Notes: generated from the sequence alone by a model not told the origin. A stretch of DNA of 64,000 bases from Alnus glutinosa (GCF_958979055.1 NC_084886.1:49745654-49809653), one strand, 5' to 3'; counted from the stretch's first letter, positions 1 through 11,529 are shown. A program made the numbers and translations.

Positions 1-407
1 ATAAGGCCAATACCACTCCCCATTACGAATAATAGTCGACAGCTTGGCACCCAAACTTGTCTAGGAGACACCCATCTGGATGCCAGTCATCTAGCCAAAG
101 AAATATTCGGTTGCCATCTCCCACTTTAAACTTCAAAAACCTCTTAGCCACCTCTCTAAGTTTGAGAATTTGCTTGCCAATCTCTTCCTCCAATAGTTTG
201 CTCTGTATATCAACAATTCGATCAGATCTAGCATAAGGCCAATACCACTCCCCATTACGAATAATAGTCGACAGCTTGGCACCCAAACTTGTCTAGGAGA
301 CACCCATCTGGATGCCAGTCATCTAGCCAAAGAAATATTCGGTTGCCATCTCCTACTTTAAACTTCAAAAACCTCTTAGCCACCTCTCTAAGTTTGAGAA
401 TTTGCTT
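1..407. repeat. Direct tandem duplication (period 232 bp) inside the LINE
   Basis: The sequence at 1 to about 175 recurs almost unchanged at 233 to about 407. Both begin ATAAGGCCAATACC and run through the WLDDWHPDG-coding part of the zf-RVT region. The copies differ by very few bases, so the duplication is recent compared with decay of the LINE. The left copy may extend beyond the window. Confidence 0.9.
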
Positions 408-955
408 CCAACTCTAAGAGCATGATTGAGGAATAGGAATTTGCCAAAAGCTCCTCCCCTTCAACCAATTTTTTTCCACCCATGCCACCCAAAGCGAACC
501 TGCCTGAGCAAAGAGGTTCCAAATATGTCTAAGCATAGCCGCCTGATTCCAAACATTTAACCTCTTAAGCCCCAAGCCTCCTTACCTTTTCGGAACACAA
601 ACCTCTCCCATGCAACCTTAGCCTTAGCATTCACATTACTTCCTCCCCACAAGAAATGGTTTAGTTTATGCTCCAATAACCGAATCACTGCTTTTGGAAG
701 TATAAAAATACTAGACCAGAAGACTTGAAGGCTGAAAAGCACCGAGGAAATCAGTTGTAACCTCCCTGAAAAAGATAAATGCTTGGCACACCAAGAATCA
801 ATCCGAGAAGTGAACTTTGCCACCAAACCTTCACAGTCTGCTGCTGTAAGCCTCTTAGTTATAAGAGGAACTCTCAAATATCTCACCGGAAACCTACCTT
901 CTGTCATCTGGTCGGAAGTTTCCCTCCAATCTCCGGTGTAACCTTCGACAGTCAC
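1..955 (-). mobile_element. LINE (non-LTR retrotransposon) fragment, RT C-terminus plus zf-RVT
   Basis: Read on the minus strand, 955 to 557 encodes the C-terminal part of a plant LINE reverse transcriptase, with the family-typical stretches RIDSWCAKHLSFSGRLQLI, LNHFLWGG and WERFVFRKGKEAWGL. A one-base loss near 570 breaks the frame just before the expected KRLNVWNQAAM segment. The zinc-binding zf-RVT-like region follows (KVGDGNRIFLWLDDWHPDG, about 60-180 and again in the upstream repeat copy). Further in-frame stops occur. This is a dead 5'-truncated piece that runs off the left edge of the window; no endonuclease or catalytic RT motif is present. Confidence 0.8.
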
Positions 956-1964
956 GCGCTGGTAGGAAACCGAAATCCTTTTCCCGCGCTTTTCTAATTT
1001 CCTTGGGTGCTTACGTGGCGAGAGCTTCTAACCATATATATTCGAGTTGGACAATCAATTTAACCATATATATGACTGTGTTTTTAAGGAGTTTACAGTA
1101 CAATTTACTTATAAAAGGCAAAAGGGAAAAGAAGATTTTTCTGTACGTACAAGAAGAAGCGAAGAAGAAAATGGTCTATCTGAAATTTGAAGTCATCTCA
1201 TTCCTCCTAGCTACTTGCTTGAACTGGAGTAGCTAACAAAAGTTCTTTGTCCACCCCCGCGCGCGCACTTACAGTTTTCCCATTTCTTTCATGGTAGTGA
1301 CTGGTTTTAGATTAACTTCTATGTTACATCCATACTAAGCTTGTATAATGAATCTATGTCTTTTTCTGATAATTTCTTCCACATGCATTTCATGTGGAAG
1401 ACTGCAAGAGCTTCATTCTCGGCCTCGCAAATCAATCTCAGAGAGAGAGAGATCGTCTCCTCCATCCTCTGGGATGGAAGAGGGATTTCAACACTGTTAA
1501 CTTTAAAAAGTTTTGTTATCTTTGAACACCCCGTTAACTCGTTATTAAAGTAGCTTCTTATTGCTTGCCACTTTTTAGGCCTTTGATTATTTTTAAGACA
1601 TTCTAGCCGTGAACCTGCTTCATTTGAAATGGAGAGGATCGGACTTGTGTAAAGGGCGGATTTTATAGATTTTTTTGAGGTTTAAAGTAACAAATTTAAG
1701 TGATGCTGTTTTTTAATATTCAAATAAAATTATTTTAAATTTTTACTTTTTAATTTTTTTTTATTAAAAAAATTGTTCTTCTGGCTTTTTGCGTTTTTTT
1801 TTTTTTTTCTTTTCTTTTCTTTTTTTTTTTTCAAAAAACATGTAGAATTCAACCATGCTAAGAAACATTTAGTTTTAACGGATGACATATATTCTTCTAC
1901 TTTCTTTTTCTTTTCTTTTTTTCTTGAGCAATTATAAGGAAAAGGGGAAGGGGGAAACTGCATT
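956..1964. other. No gene recognised; AT-rich and low-complexity DNA
   Basis: Short open frames here have no recognisable domain and look like chance. A short GA tract lies at about 1440-1452, a CG-dinucleotide run at 1258-1266, and T-rich low-complexity sequence at 1740-1935. Nothing links the stretch to the NAC genes. Confidence 0.5.
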
Positions 1965-2718
1965 TACCCCCTCAAACTTACATTTAAATTGCAATTTCGC
2001 CAAGCCTTAAAAAGTTGCAATTGATCTCTCAAACTATCTAGTTCTTATACTTCACCACCTCCGTTGGAATTTTTCATTAAATTCAAAAAATAATAATAAA
2101 AAAAATGTGTTTCTTTGGTTCCTAAGAAATTGGAGGAAAACAATAAGGTTGGATCCAATAGCTTTTTGGTTGCTAAGAAATTTCGGAATCTAGTGATAGG
2201 GAATAGTGTGAATTTTTAAATGAAAAAAGTTATATAGTCCGTTTGGGAGGACATTATAATTTGGGTGTAAGTTTTAAAGAAGATAAATGTAGTTTTTTTA
2301 TTTATTTATTTTTTTTAAAAAAAATAAAATTGTAGGAGGAGAGTCAGGAGACCAATGGCCAGACCTTAGGTCTCCATGGCCAAGGAAGTTTTTGTTTTTA
2401 CTATGAGGGCATAATTGTATTTTTACAAAAATATGGGGGTATAATAGATATTTTACCCATTTTCCATCAGATTTAACATAAAATTCTAACGAAAAGAGGC
2501 CAAGTGAAAGGAGTAGGTAATTTGGGAGTCAATTACAACTTTCTTAAAATTTGAGTGAACTTTACAATTTATGTGTAAGTTTGAAGATAATAAATGTAGT
2601 TTTCTCTATTTTATATTCTAAGTTAATACATATTTGTAATTATAAGAAATAGGAATGAGAGTTGTAGAAGAGAGAAGAAAGGGGTATTGAAAATGGGGAG
2701 AGACAGCGGAGTGATGGT

Positions 2719-3300
2719 ATTTTTTATTTTTATTTTGGATAAAATAGTTGTAGACTTCATTCATAGACTAAAAAAGACAGAGCAAAGAGCCCTAATTGAA
2801 TCCCAACATGTTGCTTGAATGTTACAATATCATGGATACCCTCATAAATATTATCTATCCAAACTCTATACATAAAAAGTTTGATAGCTGCCTTAACTAG
2901 GCCATGGGCTGCATAGTTTTGACAAACCTGCCAGGTTAGCAACGTTTGTAACACTCCTTTAACATCCCCCCACTACTTGGTCATAGCTACTCCAATTGGG
3001 ATCAAGGCCTTGAAGAGCTTTTACCACTTGCAATGAGTCATCTTTGAGGATGATCTTGTTAAAACCCTAGTCTCGACTAAATTCTGCCGCTCGCAACGCC
3101 ACACTAGCTTCCGCCACCACAGGTTCTTGCACTGCGCTTAAGGTCTGGCTTGTAGTTGCAAGCACCCATCCCTCATAGTCTCGCACAAGAATACCAACTC
3201 TCATCCTTCTATTCTTTGAGTCAATATATAACAACGTCTCAGTCGACTTTAAGCGTACCTTGTGGAGGGGCTTGCCACTGGATTAAGCTGGCAATGCCCG
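2719..3300 (-). mobile_element. LINE 3' end with broken RNase H (RVT_3-like) domain
   Basis: Minus-strand translation from about 3270 gives an RNase H-like domain of the kind at the 3' end of plant LINE ORF2: GTLKVDxDVVIYxSKNRRMR, VGILVRDYEGWVLATTSQTL, VVAEASVALRAAEFSRD, then KIILKDDSLQVVKALQGLD and a final NYAAHGLVKAAI-like segment near 2890. Stops interrupt at VDxD, IYxSK and after SRD. The minus-strand 3' end is A-rich (AAAATAAAAATAAAAAAT, 2720-2737), like a degraded poly(A) tail. The paralogous locus at about 11,460-11,490 lacks this insert, which sits between GTGATGGTA and AT-rich sequence. It is a separate element from the fragment at 1-955, because its order along the minus strand is wrong for a single copy. 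Confidence 0.75.
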
Positions 3301-3350
3301 ATTTTTTCATATCAATTATTAAATTATTATAGTGTTAAAGTTTAATACTT

Positions 3351-3351
3351 T

Positions 3352-3392
<41 letters not shown>
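3351..3392. repeat. Poly(T) tract
   Basis: A run of about 40 T with few interruptions lies just right of the LINE insertion, in the AT-rich upstream block. No coding or regulatory meaning can be assigned. Confidence 0.9.
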
Positions 3393-3396
<4 letters not shown>

Positions 3397-3909
3397 GGAA
3401 AAAAAATTTTACTAAGGAAGTTAAGAATGCATGTGGTGTAAGAAAAATTTATGATAAAATTCTGATGAAAAAACTATATGAGGTTTTCATTATTTGTAAT
3501 AAGGTTTATTATTATCATTAAAGTATGGAGTAATACTACACTTCACACTAATTTTATTACACTCATTTCACATCGTTGACGTGGTTTGAGTTGAATGGAA
3601 ATATATGCATTGCATGGGTTAATTGACAATTGTCGTGAAAATAAAAATAAAAATATCAAATGTCTTAAAAAAAAAAATGGGCAATAGAATTTCAATCAGA
3701 AACACTTGTTACAACTTTTGATAATAGAGTTTTAGTTAAAATTATTTTTATCATTTTAATTAATAAAAATGAAAAATTATAAACAAAAAAAATACAACCA
3801 TGTGTAATAAGTACAATATATAATGTGACCCAGATAACAAAAACAATTCCTAAAAAAAAAAAAAACAAATAGTTTTTGTTATAATACATTACATATATAT
3901 ATATAGAAT

Positions 3910-4247
3910 CTTCTGGTTTTTCTGTTTTGAGCTTCGTACGCACCAGTAATGGTCCTTGGCAAATGGTAACCGTAAAGGTAACTTGCTTTTGACCAAAGTT
4001 TTATAACAGTGGCCCAACCTTTAATAATATGGAAATTATTAATTTTTAAAAAATTACAATTTAACCTTCAAATTATTGATCATTCTATCAATAGTCACCG
4101 AATTACCAATACTTAAACTCTGGCTCCCAAATTGCCAAAAAGTTTCAAAAATGTCAAATTTGAAGAAAAAATGTCTGCAATACTTCTACGATGTGTCATT
4201 TTTCAATTAAAAAATAATAATAATAATTTAGTTTTAAAATTAAAAAC

Positions 4248-4278
<31 letters not shown>

Positions 4279-4660
4279 ATTTTATTTTTAAAATTGAGAA
4301 TAATCTAAGTTGATTAAAATTTTATTACTTTATTTTTAATGGATTCACTTACCAAAAAATAAAAGAGTAATATTGATTAAAATGATCTACTATTAAAAAA
4401 CTAGAAAAACTTAAACTACCTGGAATTTTATTTTCCATCAAAACCCATTCTTAGAATTCTAGAATCATCCGGCTCCTTCCAGCTTCACACTGTATAGCCA
4501 CCACTGGTCCTTGACTCCTTGGTCAAGGTGGCTTCCTTCCCGCCTAAGTTGTATGACAGTGGCCCCGCGGTTTCCACTGTTGATTATTATGTCCGTTGAA
4601 CCTGATGGCGACGACCATCAAGTCCACATTCTTTTTGAATTTTTATAAATTTCCAATAAA
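3910..4660 (+). promoter_or_regulatory. Two HSE/W-box blocks upstream of NAC-1
   Basis: The first block (3910-4020) has 'gagcttc..cgcaccagtaatggtc' and 'ttttgaccaaagtttt', which contains the WRKY-type W-box core TTGACC. The second (4445-4640) has GAATTCTAGAATC, which contains the two-unit heat-shock-element palindrome TTCTAGAA, then 'cttgactccttggtcaagg' with TTGAC cores on both strands. The same blocks recur elsewhere in the window. The second ends about 290 bp before the NAC-1 ATG. The regulatory role is inferred from motif content and recurrence. Confidence 0.45.
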
Positions 4661-4932
4661 TTCATAACGTTAATTGATCAAATAAAGTAACATTTTCTAT
4701 ATAACTTTGAATATTGTGTTTAGTTACCAAAAATCATGCCATGTTCGCGGTTTCAATTTAGGACCGACCAATTATATCCTTTTTTAAGTTTAAATAATAT
4801 TTTAGTAGTTTTAATTAGTAAAATTAGAGGACTTGCCCAAGAAGTTAGTAGGACAACCTTTTCCGTTGTATATGTCAGCTTGCTCGCTCCCACTCTTTCT
4901 CATGAAACTCATCATCATCCTCTTCGTGTGTG

Positions 4933-7332
4933 ATGGCTGCGTGGTCTTTGAATCTGCCACGGGGGTTCAGGTTCTGTCCGACGGACGAGGAAATCATCGA
5001 CTACTACTTGAGGTCAAAGATCACTGGGAATGACAAAAAGCTTCACTTTATTCCCGAACTTCATTTCTTCAAACGGGAGCCCTGGGATTTGCCAGGTGAT
5101 CTGTTTACCATTTTATTTCTCTTATTTTGGACCTTTACTTTTTCTGGGCTTCAATTGATGTCCTCATTGTTAGCCAAATTTGTAATGTACTCATTACTCA
5201 TGTGATTTCTCTACTTGGGCCGTCAAATTTTTCAAGTGTAGATTTCTCCGGCATAGAGACAAAGGATTTAGAGTGGTTCTTCTTCTCGCCACAGGACCTG
5301 AAGCACCCGAATGGGAATCGGTTGAACAGGGCAACCAATGCTGGGTACTGGAAAGTGACTGGAAAGGATCGGGCAATCAAGTCCGGAGCAAGCTTGATCG
5401 GAAAGAAAAAGGTTCTGGTTTTCTATAAAGGGCGTGTTCCAATGGGCGAAAAGACTGATTGGGTAATGCATGAGTACCATTCATCCCTTGGCACCTACCC
5501 CGGTCAGGTTGGCTTTCTATCTCGTCTTTTGCCATGTTGCTTTTTGCCGTTTAACCAATTCTCTTTGTTGATTAACTTTATGCAGAATACCTTTGTCCTC
5601 TGTCGTTTATTCGACAAACATAAAAAGCGTGTCAGAGGACCAAAATTTACCACTTCCGAATCTTGCCCTGAAAAAACAGAGTCGAAACTAGCACTGGTGT
5701 CAGTGCAAGCTGAAGATTATCGAACCACTGATGAATGTTTTGATTCTGCAGAGAATCAAGTGGCAGAAGTGACAGATACTGAGGTGAGAAAGGGAATTGA
5801 GTCTCAGCTTAAAACACTTGTTAAATTAATTAAACACTAATCTTGTTCATTCATGTTTCTTTTATCAGTTTGATCTGCGACTGGAGGAGGAAGAACTAAA
5901 AATGCTCTCTGTCCTGATGAAAAATCCACTAGATTGCAACCCTTTGACCCCCTTAACTTCACTCCCCAATACACCTACCGTTTCATCTCCCAACACAGCT
6001 AAATCTTCTCTTGAAGAAGCAGAGTCTGAGCTAGCACTACTGGCTTCAGTATTTCCAGCATTAGGAGAGGAAGGTGATAATCATGCTGCCGAAGAAACAG
6101 CTGGTGATCAGGTGATAAAGACACTGAATTCCTCCTTAAAAGAATAAATTCAATCTTTCAAGCCTAGTTAAGTAGTACGTAACTATCTCGATCGTTCATG
6201 TTTCTAACATCGGGTTGATTTGCAGGTGGAGGTAGACTCGAATATGTTCTCTGTCCCGCCAGAGCCACTAGATTGGAGCTTCCTCTCCCCATTACACTCG
6301 CAGATGCAAAAAGTGTTTGATCCTTTTTGCATGTCTTACTCAAGATACCTTGATGATGAGCTGCCTTTTCAATATGGCACGAATGAGCCAGCCGCCTTTA
6401 CCTCCGAGTTATGGGGTCATCCCATGCCTAATTATCCAGATGAATTCCTTCATAATGATCGTAGCAGTCAAAAGAATCTCGCTTTTGACCGTGAGACCAT
6501 GGAAAACGTGGAATCTGTTAAGGACAACAGATCACGCAGTGCACCAAGTGTCACTACTGGACCTTTGGTTATTAGCGACCAAACTATCAGCGACGACTTT
6601 TGGGTCGTCACTGACAGTCGTCGGTAATATTAAAAAATATTTCCAATCAGCGACGACATTTTAATGTCGATGTCGTCGCTGATATGTTTTTACCAGCGAC
6701 ATTAATGTTGTACATTAATGTCGTTGCTGATGCTGCTACCGGCGACGACATTATAAAAGTCGTCACTGACAGTCGTCGGTAATATTAAAAAATATTTCTA
6801 ATTAGCGACAACATTTTAATGCTGATGTCGTCGCTGATATGTTCTTACCGGCAACAACATTTTTGCTGATGTCGGTACCAGCAACGACATTATTGTATAA
6901 TGTCGTCGCCCGATGTTAAATGTGAGTTATATGTAAAATATAACTCATATCACTACTGTTTGTCATCGGTGACGGTTTTTCTGCAATTGAAAAACTATCC
7001 AGAAGGCTGTGAATCAAAACCAATTGCTACAGAGGTGAGAATTTTGTTATGTGAAACTAGAGTATAAATTCTGATAATGTATTTGCATGGATTGTGAAGT
7101 TCATTGAAAGGCTGATGTGCAGGAGGGCGAAGCTTCTGAAAACAGTGAAATGTCTCAAGATCCAAGTACCAGTATGAGGCTAAGCTTGAGGTCTAAAGGC
7201 GACATTTTGACAGGCAATATTAACGGCCTTCCTGTGTTCTCAAAAGCTGCTCCTCTTCGTTGCGAGATCGAGTCATTTGCTTTTGTGTTCATAATCTTTG
7301 CTGGCGTATGGAGATCATCTCTTAAATTTTGA
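4933..7332 (+). CDS. NAC-1: NTL-type NAC transcription factor, disrupted before its membrane-anchor exon
   Basis: Exons fit at 4933-5095, 5242-5507, 5586-5783, 5869-6111 and 6226-about 6550, each with GT-AG borders and matching phases. Residues 8-155 form the NAC domain: [73 protein letters not shown] and TFVLCRLF. The dimer salt-bridge residues R and E of the family are kept. Exon 2 is four codons short between HEY and PGQ compared with the paralogues. A separate last exon, 7123-7332, ends in a hydrophobic [12 protein letters not shown] segment and RSSLKF, typical of NTL proteins that are released from membranes by proteolysis. A preceding small exon ends at 7034 (KPIATE). Between exon 5 and these lies a CACTA-like repeat; read straight through, translation stops at 6625-6627 (423 aa, no anchor). 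Splicing out the repeat could restore an anchored form. Start chosen by alignment with NAC-3. Confidence 0.75.
6552..6995. mobile_element. CACTA-like short repeat element inserted in NAC-1 exon 5
   Basis: Paralogues read GCACCxAGTGCAGAAATG at this point. NAC-1 instead changes at CACTACTGG (6552) into about 400 bp of degenerate repeats built on 'atcagcgacgaca', 'gtcgtcgctgat' and 'gtcgtcggtaatatt'. Direct and inverted copies alternate; for example 'cactgacagtcgtcggtaat' occurs at about 6610 and again at about 6766. A CACTA start and subterminal short repeats are typical of non-autonomous CACTA elements. A clean 3' terminus and a 3-bp target duplication could not be read; the right edge is set where coding-like sequence resumes. 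The family call is an inference. Confidence 0.5.
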
Positions 7333-7334
7333 GG

Positions 7335-7740
7335 CCACTTTGGAGACCATTTTGTGTATATCGTTGGTCGGCTCCCAATAATTGTTTTCCTTTTGGTGGT
7401 GGGGGTCACTAATTAGGCTTATTGGGAGAGATTTGTTAGGTTAGTCAATAGTAGTGTAGTTATGTAGTGAGTGATATTTTGTAAGTAATTGTGTTGCGAA
7501 ATATTTGTTTGAATATAAATAAAAAGTAGTTGATGTGATCTAAAATTTGAGAATGTTTTATAAAAAAGTGATAAAGTTTTGTTTTATATTGGGTTTTTTT
7601 TTATTTAAATAATAATAATAAATTATTAATATGATATAAAAAATTTAAAAAAGTTAGAATGTTTTTTATTTGATTTTTTTGAAGAAAAAAAAATAGAGAG
7701 TGAATTATAATGGTTTGCCAAACAAAGCCATTATCCCCTG
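7335..7740. repeat. 3' flank of NAC-1 with a degenerate MITE-like segment
   Basis: AT-rich sequence with 'gatataaaaaatttaaaaaag' and a right end 'ggtttgccaaacaaagcc' (7711-7728) resembles the interior and right end of the element at 38660-38898 and similar sequence at about 24,000-24,290 and 46,800-47,070. The left terminus is not intact, so boundaries are uncertain. Confidence 0.35.
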
Positions 7741-8451
7741 CCAAAAAAAAAAGGTAATATATGCTTGGACTACTTCTGTTTTATGTATAAAAAACTTTTC
7801 ACTTCTTGCTGCTTTTTGGTACTAATTGAAATGTGCTGCTGAGTAAACTAGTGGCTTTTATCACCGTAGAAATGGGTTACCATTTCCAATAATGGGATGG
7901 TTACAGATTGTTGGATGGTCCATGTGCGTGGCACAAAGTGTCTATTTCAACTCATAGTTGACTTTTATTTTGATTTATTATTTTGGTCTTTGTAGTATTG
8001 TTTAAAGACTCGTGTATGACCTTTATGATATTATTTCAAGCCTAGACTAATTTTAGCTCATAGTTGGCTTTGATTTTGGCTCATAGTTAGCCTATTAAAA
8101 TTTAAGGCGCATATCTAATCACCATCGTCGACCGCCTCAAGTCATCGCCATCAACCATCGTCGGTCATTGTCATCTTCAGAAAAACATTAACTTATTGTA
8201 AACTCAAACTTCTAGAATCCTTGCACCTTGAGTTAGAGGGAGAATGTTAGATTATATTTGGGATACATTGAAGTTAGGGATTTAATGAAAATTGTATTGC
8301 TTTTAATAAATATTAGATTACCTTGAATTTAGGGATTTTATAATATCGAATCACCATAAATTAAGAGATTTGATTAGAAATATATTTTATCAAGCTCTGT
8401 AAATAGAGCATTTTGTATTGTAAACTCATTAAGAGAAATAAGAGTATAATA

Positions 8452-8649
8452 TAGCATCTGAGCTTTATCCTATCGACGTAAGTCATAGACCGAACCGTGT
8501 AAAAACTATTGTCTCTATTTTAGGTTTATGTTTTCTTTCAAGATCTAATGTAGCATTTGAGCTTTATCCTATCAACGTAAGTCATAGACCAAACCGTGTA
8601 AAAACTATTGTCTCTATTTTAGGTTTATGTTTTCTTTCAGGATCCAATG
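8452..8649. repeat. 99-bp tandem duplication
   Basis: The segment starting TAGCATCTGAGCTTTATCC (8452) repeats from TAGCATTTGAGCTTTATCC (8551) with a few substitutions. The paralogous copy at about 33,130-33,230 holds one unit, so the duplication arose after the segments separated, or was lost there. Confidence 0.85.
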
Positions 8650-9383
8650 GCTTTTTGGTTCTTAAGAATTACGAACTCTATTGATTGTGTGGTAATAGTG
8701 TGATTTTTTAGGTTTTAACATAAAATGTTAACAAGGGAGCTACGTGAAAAGGCTAGGTAGTTTGAAGGGGTATTGCAATATGGGTGTAAGATAAGTTTGA
8801 GGAGGATAAGTATAGTTTTTTCAAAATAATAATAATAATAAATAAATAAATAAAACCATTGTGGGTAGGGCTGTAATCGAATCGAGCCGAGTCGAGTATT
8901 GAATATTCAAACTCGGTTCGTTTAATTTTTTTCAAACACGAACCGAGCTCGAGCTTATCACCAAACCAAATAAACTGTTCAAGGTCTTGTTCATTTATTT
9001 TTTTAATGAACTCGAGCTTGTTCACGAGTTATTCAATTTATTTAGTCATTCTATATATAAAGTAAATGACGCGATTGTTTAGTTTTTTTAAAAAAATTAA
9101 TATTAATTATTAGTTGCTTAATTATGGTTAAGATTTATTGTTTGAGTAATTAGAGAAATTAACTCAAATCTTAAATATCTCATCTCAATTTTATATGTTT
9201 ATCTTATAGCATATTTATAAATTCATATACATACAAATGCACTTATATCTATATCTAGACTTCTAATTAGAATAATTCAACTTGTATATATATATATTAC
9301 ATTACATTACAAAGAACATTTTTTTTTTTTAAAAAAAAAAAAAAATACTTAACTTGTTCTTATTACAAAATTAAAAATAATAT

Positions 9384-9940
9384 TGATTGCGACGTTCCAT
9401 ATTGTCTGGGGATGAGAATGTGCTTATACGTATATTCACAGCATTCATGACACAGCGCGTTTTAAAGCCGTGATGGCCATGAACTTATCAAAACTCTACA
9501 GTTTTGCGAGAGTAGTCTGATTTGGGGGAGCCAAAAGTGGACAGTATTGTGTCGTTAGGGTGGGTCGTTACAAATGGTATTAGACCCATTACCCAGCCTG
9601 AGATGGGGGGATGTATAGAAGCCCATGAGGATCGCCAGTGGGCACTCGTTGAGATACCAAGAATGGGGTGATCCCATAAGGGTAGCCAACGGGGAGACTG
9701 GATCCCAAGAGGGGGTGATTGCGATGTTCCACATCGCTTAAAGATGGGGATGTGCTTATATGTATATTCACACTCTTCTTGACACAACACGTTTTAAAGC
9801 TGTAATGACATGAACCTATCAAAACTCCGCAGTTAAACATGTTTCTACAATAGCAGTACTGGGATGGGTGACCTCCTGTGAAGTATGATTTGGGAAAGTA
9901 AAAAGCGGACAATATTGTATTATTAGAGTGGGTCGTTACA
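9384..9940 (+). mobile_element. Cassandra TRIM retrotransposon, copy 1
   Basis: The 5' LTR (9384-9572) and 3' LTR (9716-9940) both start TGATTGCGA and end CGTTACA. The 5' LTR is followed by AATGGTATTAGACC, matching the initiator-tRNA-Met primer site TGGTATCAGA with one change. A purine-rich 'gatcccaagaggggg' precedes the 3' LTR. Both LTRs contain sequence derived from the 3' half of 5S rRNA, the hallmark of Cassandra; the 5' LTR has a deletion there. AATAT flanks both sides (9379-9383, 9941-9945). It has no coding capacity, so any mobility depends on other elements. Confidence 0.88.
9811..9890 (+). ncRNA. 5S rRNA-derived domain in Cassandra 3' LTR
   Basis: AAAACTCCGCAGTTAA and GTACTGGGATGGGTGACC, spaced as in plant 5S rRNA, mark the 3' half of 5S. 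The rest of the 5S body is degenerate, so this is retroelement-borne sequence and not a functional 5S gene. Confidence 0.8.
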
Positions 9941-11529
9941 AATATTAAGAAGACAATATGGATCTCAACCAAGATAGTAAGTTTCAATTTATGAGTGAAT
10001 CTTTCTAAAATTATGTTGTAGTGCTAAATTTGTTTGATGCTGGAGCTTGGGTTATCCAAGTTGGCAAATTTGTAGTAATTCATTGATATGATGTAGAATT
10101 CCTATTTTTGCCTTCTATAATTATAATTCATACATAGATGATGTTGTTATTAAAGGATTATTTGGATCTGGATAATAGTAAAAATAGGAGGACATAATGG
10201 AGATAGAGTACATTACACCAAACGAAATGAACATCATTTTTATAAGTGTTCTTTCATTATGGTTTATACCCTCTGCAAACTAAGTGTGGAAATTGAAGAA
10301 TTATGCAGAACATCTTTTCTCGTGTCATTGCAAGCATCTATTTATTATCTAGGTCAAAACACTCTAGCCACTTTCTTGTGGGAGAAGTTGCTCCAAGCAT
10401 TGAAATGATCATGGAATAATTGAAGAAAAAACGGTGGCCATGCCATGTGACAAGCGGCTTGCGATTTTGAAATTCATAGGTAAGTATTTTAAGCATCGAT
10501 GGAAAGGAGTTATGTACGAATCAGATTCTATTGAACATGTTTGGTTTTGAGAATAGATTGATTTCGACATTTGATTAATTAACACTCCAACTACAATTAT
10601 GGAATAAAGTATCATATTATTTCGGTGATGATATATCGGTATAATTTAGAGAGGCATGGATAACATTTGGAGATGGAATAACGGAAAGAATTGTATGTCA
10701 AGTTATGTAGGATCTTAACTCAAACAAGTTACCTTTTTGAGGTATAGATCGAACTTTTATAAAAGTAAATATTGTGGTTCTTTATGCAATGCCAACTAAT
10801 GTAATTCGGGTTAGGAAATTCTTGGGTCTTGCTGAGTACTATAGTGGAATGAATTTTTATTTTTATTTTTTTTTTATAAAAAAAAAAAATACAAATGAAG
10901 TTATATGAGCCTATACGAGCTAAGTCGAGCTTATACAAGCTGAACCTAAATTTATACGAGCTTGAATTTTTGTTCATGCTCTGTTCGTTTAATAAATGAA
11001 TCGATCTCAAGCCAAGCGAATTCGAGTAGAGCTCGAACATGTTCACTAGCAGCTTTACTTGCTTACAACCTTAATTGTGGAAGGATACCTATGGCTTGAC
11101 TGTAGGATTACATGGTCAAAGAAGTTTTTGTTTTTAATCTAAGAATATAATTGTATTTTTACAAAAATGATAGGGGTATAATAGATATTTTACCAAATTT
11201 TTTGTTCGGATTTAATATAAAATTCTAACGGAAAGAGCTAAGTAAAAAGGGGGTAGTAGTTTCTGAATCAATTGCAACTTTTTAAAATTTCGGTGAATAT
11301 TATAACTTGGGTGCAAGCCTGAGGAGGATAAATATACTTTTGTATGTTTTTTATTCTAACTTGAGACATATTGGTAATTTATAGGAAATAGGAATGAGTT
11401 GTAGAAGAGAGAAGAAAGGAGTATCGAAAATGGGGACTTGGGGAGAGACAACGGAGTGATGGTAATGGAAAGATTACATATATATTGAATTACTACACTC
11501 TTAAAGGTTAATGCTTTTTTATTTAGGAA

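Larger units (their letters stand above)
1965..4850. repeat. Upstream block, first (shortest) copy
   Basis: This stretch before NAC-1 is paralogous to about 11,080-13,245 and 35,640-37,935. Shared landmarks in order are: a sequence reading 'gtttttgttttta' then 'ggggtataatagatattttacc' (about 2388-2460), 'gagagaagaaagg' (about 2668), 'ataattgtcgtgaaaataaa' (about 3626-3650), the HSE/W-box block, and 'gttaccaaaaatcatgccat' (about 4722-4741). This copy lacks the hAT and Cassandra insertions of the other two but carries its own LINE insertion. Confidence 0.75.
8866..11073. mobile_element. Non-autonomous hAT-type element, copy 1 (2208 bp)
   Basis: The left end TAGGGCTGTAATCG and right end TTACAACCTTA are imperfect inverted repeats, followed inward by GAGCCGAG/CTCGAGC-rich subterminal repeats. 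Flanks are ATTGTGGG (8858-8865) and ATTGTGGA (11074-11081), an 8-bp target duplication with one mismatch, as expected for hAT. The 2.0-kb paralogous block at about 2330 shows the empty site (single ATTGTAGG). No transposase is recognisable. A Cassandra element is nested inside. Confidence 0.75.

Noticed and set aside
5127..5840. A single long open frame across NAC-1 exons 2-3 beginning at 5127
   Set aside because: It reads through introns 1 and 2; splice borders and paralogue alignment place the true start in exon 1 at 4933.
9384..9940. Functional 5S rRNA gene
   Set aside because: Only the 3' half of 5S is recognisable and it lies in an LTR with a primer site and purine tract, so it belongs to Cassandra.
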